Below the pieces are notes generated by a model, which was given only the letters and a program-made list of their open reading frames with translations, was not told where the DNA came from and ran no database searches. The position numbers and the translations under genes are program-made. Positions 29,494 through 36,333 of a DNA stretch of 64,000 nt are shown here, piece by piece; within the stretch, counting starts at the first letter, position 1; each line of letters begins with the position of its first letter. The stretch covers positions 62,001 through 126,000 of the forward strand of contig JAIXOU010000141.1 of assembly GCA_027486585.1 (NCBI GenBank). The letters are read 5' to 3'. Origin of the DNA: Verrucomicrobiaceae bacterium (GTDB lineage: Bacteria; Verrucomicrobiota; Verrucomicrobiia; Verrucomicrobiales; Verrucomicrobiaceae).

Positions 29494-30335
29494 CCTTAAT
29501 CGAAACTGTTCAAGACCTTCGCGCCTGGAGAAAAAGTGCCGGCCATCTCGTTTTTGTGCCAACCATGGGCGCTCTTCATGACGGACATGCAACCCTTGTT
29601 CGGGAAGCTCGTCAGCTGGCTGGACCGCAGTCGAAAGTCGCCGCCAGCATTTTTGTCAACCCGTTGCAGTTCGGACCTAACGAGGACTTTGATCGTTATC
29701 CACGCACCTTAGAAAAGGATCTTTCCATGTGCGCAGAGGCCGGTGCCGACATGGTCTTTGCCCCGAGTGTGCAGGAGGTCTATCACGCGAACCGCAGCAT
29801 TCAAATTCGTGAGAGTCGTCTCTCCAATGTTCTCTGCGGCGCTAGTCGGCCTGGCCACTTCGACGGCGTCTGCACCGTGGTGGCAAAGCTCTTCAATCTG
29901 TTACAGCCGGATGAGGCTGTCTTTGGCAAAAAAGATTACCAGCAGCTCGCCATCATTCGCCGCCTCGTGCGTGATCTAGACATTCCTGTGATCGTTCATG
30001 GGATTGAAACCGTGCGTGAGTCCGACGGTTTAGCCATGAGTTCGAGGAATCGTTACCTCAGCGCAGCTGAGCGTGCTCAGGCTCCAGCTCTACGTCTAGC
30101 TTTGACACAAGCTCGTGAGGCATGGCTGAGCGGTGTTACAGGCTCTCAGAAACTCATCGAGCTGATCCGAAACGTATTGGCCAATGAGGCCAGTCTTGGC
30201 CGTCCTGACTACATCAGCTTGGTGGATCAAGAGACCCTACAACCGCAACAAATAGCGCATGAGCACAGCCTCATCGCTCTGGCTGTTTTCTTTGATCAAG
30301 CCAGACTGATCGATAATATCGAGCTCTCTCATTAA
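29490..30335 (+). CDS. panC: Pantothenate synthetase
   Basis: Joins pantoate and beta-alanine with ATP to give pantothenate, the precursor of coenzyme A, in the cytoplasm. The 281-aa protein has the HIGH-type loop FVPTMGALHDGH, FVNPLQFGPNEDFDRYPRT, the motif VFGKKDYQQL and the KMSKS-type MSSRNRYLS. Length is normal. Unusually it is translationally coupled to an ABC exporter rather than to panB. Confidence 0.96.
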   Translation: MTLIETVQDLRAWRKSAGHLVFVPTMGALHDGHATLVREARQLAGPQSKVAASIFVNPLQFGPNEDFDRYPRTLEKDLSMCAEAGADMVFAPSVQEVYHANRSIQIRESRLSNVLCGASRPGHFDGVCTVVAKLFNLLQPDEAVFGKKDYQQLAIIRRLVRDLDIPVIVHGIETVRESDGLAMSSRNRYLSAAERAQAPALRLALTQAREAWLSGVTGSQKLIELIRNVLANEASLGRPDYISLVDQETLQPQQIAHEHSLIALAVFFDQARLIDNIELSH

Positions 30336-30360
30336 AATTCACCCGCCACCACGTGGGGAA

Positions 30361-31002
30361 TCAGGCAGCCACTTCGAGGACTTGCTGAAGCTTCAGACGC
30401 TGCTCCTCGAACTCTTCTTCCGTCATCTTGCGCGGCACAACCATCGTCGGTTCAAAGATCATCGTCACCTTTGAGAAAGGCAGCGGTAGCATGAACTCGT
30501 CCCACGTCTTAAACCGCAGTGCATGGCTGTAAAGAACGCGCACTGGCACAATGGTGCCGCCAGTAAGTTGACCCAGTTTAATGATGCCCGGCTGCAGTTG
30601 GTATTTGGGTCCACGTGGCCCATCGGGCGTGATGCCGACATCACGACCTTCTTTGACCTTATCAGCCATCATGATCAGCGCGCTCAGGCCCTTCATCGGC
30701 TTTGAGCTGGATCCGCGTGCGGCTTCAAAACCAAAGGTAGCGCATACATCGGCAATGATCTGGCCATCGCCACTGGGACTGCTTAAAATGGCGCCTGGGA
30801 TGTGGGCAAACCACTGATCATGGATGTAGGGGATCACAAACATCCGATTATGCCAAAACGCCCAAATCCAGCCCGGGCGCGCGTGATTAAAAGCCCCTGC
30901 ATGATCTTGTACCTCAAAACGCAGTGTCGCCCCAATCACGCGCATGATGAGTGCGATGACTTTGCCGATGTTTTTAATCCGAATCTTTGCCATGGAGCCC
31001 AA
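30361..31002 (-). CDS. DUF374 lysophospholipid acyltransferase-like protein
   Basis: A 213-aa protein with the DUF374 pattern: WIWAFWHNRMFVIPY (the acyltransferase histidine region), SPSGDGQIIADV and DVGITPDGPRGPKYQLQPG with the conserved Gly-Pro-x-Gly. Such proteins are thought to add acyl chains to lipid A-like or phospholipid acceptors. The N-terminal helix (IGKVIALIMRVIGATLRF) would hold it at the inner membrane. The ATG at 30993 is an alternative start three codons later. Divergent from holA. Confidence 0.85.
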   Translation of the reverse strand: MGSMAKIRIKNIGKVIALIMRVIGATLRFEVQDHAGAFNHARPGWIWAFWHNRMFVIPYIHDQWFAHIPGAILSSPSGDGQIIADVCATFGFEAARGSSSKPMKGLSALIMMADKVKEGRDVGITPDGPRGPKYQLQPGIIKLGQLTGGTIVPVRVLYSHALRFKTWDEFMLPLPFSKVTMIFEPTMVVPRKMTEEEFEEQRLKLQQVLEVAA

Positions 31003-31087
31003 TTCATAGCGGCGGGCTACGATGGGTGCAAGCCTGCGCAGACGATCACTTGCTCACTGCCGCGTTCTGGTTCAAACATGGGCCGTT

Positions 31088-32227
31088 ATGCCCCCGCCCA
31101 AAAAAGCCTCCGCTCCCACCTCCAGCCAGGTCCATGTCGTCCTCGGCACGGATGATGCACGGGTGAAAGAGGCGGCCATGCGCATCGTCCAGCGCATCAC
31201 GCCCCCAGAGGCAGGGGACTTTGCCAATGAGATCATTGAGGGGCAGGCGGATAATGCTGAGCATGCGGGGCAAATTTGCTCCAATGTGATTCAGGCCCTG
31301 CAAACGATGCCCTTTTTCGGTGGGGCTAAGATTGTCTGGTTAAAAGCCGCTAACTTTCTGGGGGATAGCCAGACGGGTAAGGCCCAGGCTGCCGTGCAAG
31401 GCTTTGAAAACATCCTGGATGTCCTGGAATCCGGCTTGGGAGCTGAGGTGCAGTTTGTTCTCAGCACCAACGTGATCGATAAACGCCGCACTTCCTACAA
31501 GCGCTTATCAAAGCTGGCTAACTTCGAGATCTTTGATAAGCCCGACACCAGCAAAGCAGGCTGGGAAGGTGCCGTCATGGCCCAGGCCACGGCAAAAGCA
31601 CGCGAGCTTGGCCTTAGCTTTGAGACTGGGGCTTTAGACCTGCTCGTGCAAATGGCCGGCGACGATACCCGCCAACTGGAAAATGAGATCGAAAAGATCG
31701 ATCTCTATCTCGGTGAGCGTCGCCGCTGTGGCATCAATACCGTGCGTGGTCTTGTCTCCATGAGTCGCGCTGGCGTCATTTGGGAGATCGGCAATGCCAT
31801 TGGCACGCGTGATCTCCAGCGTGCTTTAGAGTTGCTGAGTGTGCTGATGTATCAGGGACAAAACGCCATCGGCATCCTTCTCGGTGCCATCGTGCCACGA
31901 GTTCGCAGCCTACTCATCGTGAAAGAGCTGGCCAGTAAGCACCGCGTGAGCAGTAGCAGCTACAGCAGTTTTAATCTGAGCCTGGATAACCTGCCGCCCA
32001 GCGCTACCTCCCACTTACCACGTAAAAAAGACGGCAGCGGTTTTAATGCCTATCCGCTGTTCCTCGCTCTGGGTGAAGCAGGTCGCTTCACGCTGGATGA
32101 ACTGCACGACAGCCTTGCGGCCTGTCTTCAGGCCAATTCAAAGCTCGTTACCTCCCAGCTCGATTCCAAAGTCGTACTGGAGCGGCTACTCGTCGGCATG
32201 CTCTGTCCGCGCAAGCGCAAGGCCTGA
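31088..32227 (+). CDS. holA: DNA polymerase III delta subunit
   Basis: Clamp-loader wrench that opens the beta clamp. The start at 31088 (PPPKKASAPTSSQVHVVLGTDD) was chosen over an upstream ATG (31022) because that would run into the promoter of the divergent gene and adds 22 residues of unlike composition. GTDDARVKEAAMRI, TMPFFGGAKIVWLKAANF, GDDTRQLENEIEKIDLYLG and ISRAGVIWEIGNAIGTRD follow the family over 379 aa. fdhD follows after 14 bases. Confidence 0.9.
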   Translation: MPPPKKASAPTSSQVHVVLGTDDARVKEAAMRIVQRITPPEAGDFANEIIEGQADNAEHAGQICSNVIQALQTMPFFGGAKIVWLKAANFLGDSQTGKAQAAVQGFENILDVLESGLGAEVQFVLSTNVIDKRRTSYKRLSKLANFEIFDKPDTSKAGWEGAVMAQATAKARELGLSFETGALDLLVQMAGDDTRQLENEIEKIDLYLGERRRCGINTVRGLVSMSRAGVIWEIGNAIGTRDLQRALELLSVLMYQGQNAIGILLGAIVPRVRSLLIVKELASKHRVSSSSYSSFNLSLDNLPPSATSHLPRKKDGSGFNAYPLFLALGEAGRFTLDELHDSLAACLQANSKLVTSQLDSKVVLERLLVGMLCPRKRKA

Positions 32228-32241
32228 GTGGAGCCATCCCT

Positions 32242-33120
32242 ATGAGTGATAGCGCTATCCATCCTGTGACCGTGCGGCGCATCCGTCTGCCTGACGATGT
32301 GACGACGTTGACAGATGTCACTGCCAGTGAAGAGCCGCTGGAAATCCGTGTCGAAGGCCGCAGCGTCGCCGTCGTCATGCGCACGCCTGGCCATGATGAG
32401 GAGCTCGTTGCGGGCTTTCTGGTCAGTGAAGGCATCATCAAAAACGCCCGCGACATTTTAGAAATCAGCCAATGCCCCAGCACGGGTAATGTTCATGGCA
32501 ACGTCGTCGATGTCCTGCTCGGTGCCGTCGTGGTGAATTGGGATCATCTCACCCGCCATGTCTTCAGCGCCTCCAGTTGCGGTATCTGTGGGAAGACGAG
32601 CATTGAGAGTGTGTTCATGAGCTTTCCACCCGTGACATCGGAATTGTGGGTGAATGCGGAGCTACTGACCACGCTGCCGGCCAAGCTCCGCGCTGCCCAG
32701 GAAACCTTCTCCCAAACCGGCGGTCTGCACGCCAGCGCCATCTTTGATGAACAGGGAGAAATGCTCGTCCTGCGAGAGGATGTGGGCCGTCACAATGCGT
32801 TGGATAAAGTTCTTGGTCACGGCTTAAAAGCGGGCCTGCTTCCCTATAGCCGACACATCCTGCTTGTCAGTGGCCGTGTCTCCTTTGAGCTCATGCAAAA
32901 AGCGCTGGCAGCAGGTGTTCCCATCGTTGCGGCCATTTCAGCCCCTAGCAGTCTCGCGGTTCAGTTCGCTGAAAGTAGCGGTCAGACCTTGGTGGGTTTT
33001 TTGCGTGGTCAGACGATGAATGTCTACACGCATCCTGAGCGCGTGAGTTGTGCTTTAGCCACTTCAGTCCACAAAGAGGAACTCATTGGAGTTGAGCAAA
33101 GCCAGACAGTAATCGGCTAG
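32242..33120 (+). CDS. fdhD: Formate dehydrogenase accessory sulfurtransferase FdhD
   Basis: Transfers sulfur from IscS to the molybdenum cofactor of formate dehydrogenase-type enzymes. The 292-aa protein has the active-site loop C113-GI-C116-GKTSIES, the TGGLHASAIFD segment, the VLREDVGRHNALDKVLG motif and SGRVSFELMQKALAAGVPI. Length is normal. No formate dehydrogenase is in the window. Its last 57 bases overlap the 3' end of the convergent DUF1549/DUF1553 gene. Confidence 0.96.
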   Translation: MSDSAIHPVTVRRIRLPDDVTTLTDVTASEEPLEIRVEGRSVAVVMRTPGHDEELVAGFLVSEGIIKNARDILEISQCPSTGNVHGNVVDVLLGAVVVNWDHLTRHVFSASSCGICGKTSIESVFMSFPPVTSELWVNAELLTTLPAKLRAAQETFSQTGGLHASAIFDEQGEMLVLREDVGRHNALDKVLGHGLKAGLLPYSRHILLVSGRVSFELMQKALAAGVPIVAAISAPSSLAVQFAESSGQTLVGFLRGQTMNVYTHPERVSCALATSVHKEELIGVEQSQTVIG

Positions 33121-34806
33121 GGCAGCATTCAAACTGCCGGTTAGCTTGGTCTGCTGCTCTATGAAAGTAGAACCTGTCGTGATCTCGATTTCCGTGGGTA
33201 TTCGGGAAAGGCAGAGACGTGTGGCGGCGGTCATCAGCTCAGGAATGTCTGAGCCATGCGTTTGAGTGAGGCTCTTGGCTAGCTTCGCAGCCGTGTCATG
33301 GGCAAATTCGGAGTTGAGCAATGCGAGCGCTTGTGGGGCCGTGGTGGATTCATTTCGGCGTGCGCAACTGATCTGCGCATCCGGCCGATCAAAGAGATCA
33401 AAGAGTGGGTGACGGACGTTACGGCGGGCAAAGATGTAGATGCTGCGGCGGGTGTGCTCGCTGATATCTGGGGTGACTTTGTACTGATCTTTGAGAAGGG
33501 TATCACGGATCTCCTTTGGCATGGGTAGCCGAACGCTTGGGCCGCCGGTTTTGAGATTCAGCTGACCTGAAACCGCCAGCATGGCATCACGTAGCATCTC
33601 GCCTGTGAGTCGGCGTTGCGGGAGTTTGGCTTGCCGATAGGTCGGTGATAGGACGATGAGTCGATGAAGCTTTTTGAGGCTCCATCCCGTCTTCGGAAGT
33701 TGAGTGGCGAGCCAGTCAAGCAGGGCAGGATTTGTGGGAGCTTCTCCCTGATGTCCCAGATCCCCGGGCACTGCGGAGAGAGGTTTTCCCAGATGCTGCT
33801 GCCAGATCCGGTTTACAATGGCACGCAGAAAGAGTGCGTTATCTTCATTGGCGAGCCACCGGGCAAAAGCAGCCCGATTAGGTTGAGCCGTGCTGCCAAA
33901 GAGGCGCGGTATGGCCGCTTGGATCTCAGGGCCAGGGCGCTTGAAATCACCGCGAATGAAGACCGTGCTGGCGGGTACGCCTTCGGTGAAAACACGCACG
34001 CTGGGGCCCAGAGGCTTGCGTTCTTTGGGCATGACGGTGTTATCAAAAAAGGCGCGCAGGCGATAAAAGTCGGCCTGACTGATGGGATCATACGGATGAT
34101 CATGACACTGCGCGCATCCGATCGTGAGCCCCAGTCCGACACTGCCGACGGTGGTGGTGATGTCATTCAACAGAACGTGCCGACGCTCGGATTGGTTATT
34201 CAGATCGGGCATGTCTGGCACGGCAAACAAAAACCCGGTGGCCGTTTCATGAGCCTTTGAAAGCTGATCGCCGGCGATCTGAAATTGTACGAATTGATCA
34301 AAGGGCATATCGTCATTCAGCGCTTGGATGATCCAGTCGCGATACTGCCAGGCGCGGCTGCGTTCGGTGTCGTACTCATAGCCATCAGTTTCGGCAAATC
34401 GGGCTAGATCGAGCCACCACTGCGCCCAGTGTTCGCCATAGCGTGGGGAACTCAGGAGTCGATCTACCAGCGCTGCATAGCTGGTCTCTGTTAGCTCCGT
34501 CAGCGTGTTCGGATCAGGCGGCAGACCCGTGAGGTCAAAGGTCACTCGGCGGATGAGCGTGGCCGCATCCGCAGGAGCTGACTCCGGTGGTAAAAGTTCT
34601 TCGAGGCGTGTCTCGACATCAGCTTTTGCCAGCGGCTGAAAGGCCCAGTGCTCGCGGTCTTTCGCCGTGATGGGTGGCTCGTTTTTGACGGGATCCGACG
34701 AGGCGTGAATGGCGACGGCATGAGCTTCCACTGCGCAGATCAGCACGACGAGACAGGTCAAGAGGCTACACAAGCCCTGCACTCTTGGGGGCTCGGTCTT
34801 GCTCAT
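33064..34806 (-). CDS. DUF1549/DUF1553 protein
   Basis: A 580-aa secreted protein of the type common in Planctomycetes and Verrucomicrobia. Start at 34806 (MSKTEPPRVQ) is supported by the ATGA overlap with the upstream DUF1501 stop; a frame start 27 bases earlier is less likely. A signal segment (LLTCLVVLICAVEAHAVA) is followed by WAFQPLAKADV, the DUF1549 part (FDLTGLPPDP, IGCAQCHDHPYDPISQADFYRLRAFF) and the DUF1553 part (NRIWQQHLGKPLSAVPGDLG, ALLDWLATQL). The CAQCH is the family's internal motif; the N-terminal cytochrome domain found in many relatives is absent. Function unknown; often paired with DUF1501. Confidence 0.88.
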   Translation of the reverse strand: MSKTEPPRVQGLCSLLTCLVVLICAVEAHAVAIHASSDPVKNEPPITAKDREHWAFQPLAKADVETRLEELLPPESAPADAATLIRRVTFDLTGLPPDPNTLTELTETSYAALVDRLLSSPRYGEHWAQWWLDLARFAETDGYEYDTERSRAWQYRDWIIQALNDDMPFDQFVQFQIAGDQLSKAHETATGFLFAVPDMPDLNNQSERRHVLLNDITTTVGSVGLGLTIGCAQCHDHPYDPISQADFYRLRAFFDNTVMPKERKPLGPSVRVFTEGVPASTVFIRGDFKRPGPEIQAAIPRLFGSTAQPNRAAFARWLANEDNALFLRAIVNRIWQQHLGKPLSAVPGDLGHQGEAPTNPALLDWLATQLPKTGWSLKKLHRLIVLSPTYRQAKLPQRRLTGEMLRDAMLAVSGQLNLKTGGPSVRLPMPKEIRDTLLKDQYKVTPDISEHTRRSIYIFARRNVRHPLFDLFDRPDAQISCARRNESTTAPQALALLNSEFAHDTAAKLAKSLTQTHGSDIPELMTAATRLCLSRIPTEIEITTGSTFIEQQTKLTGSLNAALADYCLALLNSNEFLFVD

Positions 34807-36191
34807 GCCAGGATGCCTTTCACCACGCGGCATTCGTCCACGCCGGTGAGTTTTTGATCCAGCCCATTGAGCCGGAAGGTGAGCCGCTCATGGTCCAGCC
34901 CCAGCAGATGCAGGATTGTGGCATGCAGATCATGCACATGGACTTTATCCTGCGTCGCACGCAGGCCAAAGGCATCGGTGGCTCCATGGACATGGCCATG
35001 CTTCACACCCGCACCAAAAAGCACCGTGGTGAAGCCCCAGGGATTGTGATCACGCCCGACGCCCTTTTCACTCATGGGCATCCGGCCGAATTCGCCACCC
35101 CAGATCACGAGGGTTTCCTCCAGCAGGCCGCGCTGCTTCAAATCACGAAGCAGTCCCGCTACTGGGATGTCGGTGCGGGCACAGTAGTCGCTGTGATTTT
35201 TGAGGACGTTCTCGTGTGCATCCCAACCATTGGTATCGCCGGAGTAAACCTGCACAAAACGCACGCCGCGCTCAATCATGCGCCTAGCTAGCAGGCAGCG
35301 TGTGCCAAACTCCTGAGTCTTCGGCTGATCGATCCCGTAGAGATGCTTGGTGGCCTCTGATTCACCAGTCAGGTCCACCGCTTCTGGTGCCGCGCTCTGC
35401 ATGCGGAAAGCCAGCTCGTAGGCCCGAATGCGTGCGTCCAGCACAGGATCGCCTGCATGGCGGGCGAGGTGGCCTGCATTCATTTGTTGGATGAGATTCA
35501 GCGTGGCGCGTTGACGGGCACTGCTCTGCGGACTTTGCAAATCCAGGATGGGGTGTTGGCCTGCACGCATGGTGGTGCCTTGATAAGTCGCCGGTAAATA
35601 GCCGCTACCCCAGGCCGCCGGACCGCCCTTCAGACCACCACTGGGATCAGGCATGACGACAAAGGCAGGCATGTCGGCATTCTCTGTGCCGAGTCCATAC
35701 GATACCCAGCTGCCCAGGCTTGGCTTGCCCATTTGGATGGAGCCTGTGTTCATCTGATACACCGATTGCGGATGGTTGACGCTGTCGCCATGGCAACTGC
35801 GGATCACACACATTTCATCGGCCAGTTCGGCCATGTGAGGTAGGAAATCGCTGATCTCGATGCCGCTCTGACCATGCTTCCGAAAAGGTTTCACGGGCGC
35901 GAGCAACGGATTTTGCGCCACTTTCCGACGTGTCTCCACGGCTCCGTAACTGTCAGGCAAAGGCTGGCCCGCATAGCGGATGAGGTCGGGTTTTGGATCG
36001 AAGAGATCGAGATGACTCGGCCCGCCATGCATGAAAAGCCAGATCACGCGCTTGGCCTTTGCTGGGAAATGGCTGCGGACATCGGCCCCCAAACCGTCCG
36101 TTTGCAACAGGTGTGAGGCAGCGATGCTGGACAAACCAACGCCCGCGCTACCGATAAAACGGCGGCGAGAGAAGGTGTCTGAGGTGTCCAT
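34803..36191 (-). CDS. DUF1501 protein, Tat-exported
   Basis: A 462-aa protein with a twin-arginine signal (DTFSRRRFIGSAGVGLSSIA) and the DUF1501 fold (alkaline phosphatase/sulfatase-like superfamily). Hallmarks are RVIWLFMHGGPSHLDLFDPKP, GLPSLGSWVSYGLGTE-type residues, GTRCLLARRMIERGVRFVQVY and VIWGGEFGRMPMSEKGVGRDHNPWGFT. It precedes the DUF1549/DUF1553 gene and overlaps it by four bases, so they are translationally coupled. In most relatives the order is the reverse. Confidence 0.9.
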   Translation of the reverse strand: MDTSDTFSRRRFIGSAGVGLSSIAASHLLQTDGLGADVRSHFPAKAKRVIWLFMHGGPSHLDLFDPKPDLIRYAGQPLPDSYGAVETRRKVAQNPLLAPVKPFRKHGQSGIEISDFLPHMAELADEMCVIRSCHGDSVNHPQSVYQMNTGSIQMGKPSLGSWVSYGLGTENADMPAFVVMPDPSGGLKGGPAAWGSGYLPATYQGTTMRAGQHPILDLQSPQSSARQRATLNLIQQMNAGHLARHAGDPVLDARIRAYELAFRMQSAAPEAVDLTGESEATKHLYGIDQPKTQEFGTRCLLARRMIERGVRFVQVYSGDTNGWDAHENVLKNHSDYCARTDIPVAGLLRDLKQRGLLEETLVIWGGEFGRMPMSEKGVGRDHNPWGFTTVLFGAGVKHGHVHGATDAFGLRATQDKVHVHDLHATILHLLGLDHERLTFRLNGLDQKLTGVDECRVVKGILA

Positions 36192-36333
36192 GGCGTAGAA
36201 ACGGCAGCAGGCGGATGTATCGTTCAGGCTTCCGTGTTTTTAGGCCCTTTGATTCATTCTCTGAGCGAACAGCCCACACGCTCTCCTTGCTACGTCGCTC
36301 TGCCGCGCTAGTCTCCATGCTCCATTTTCCATC

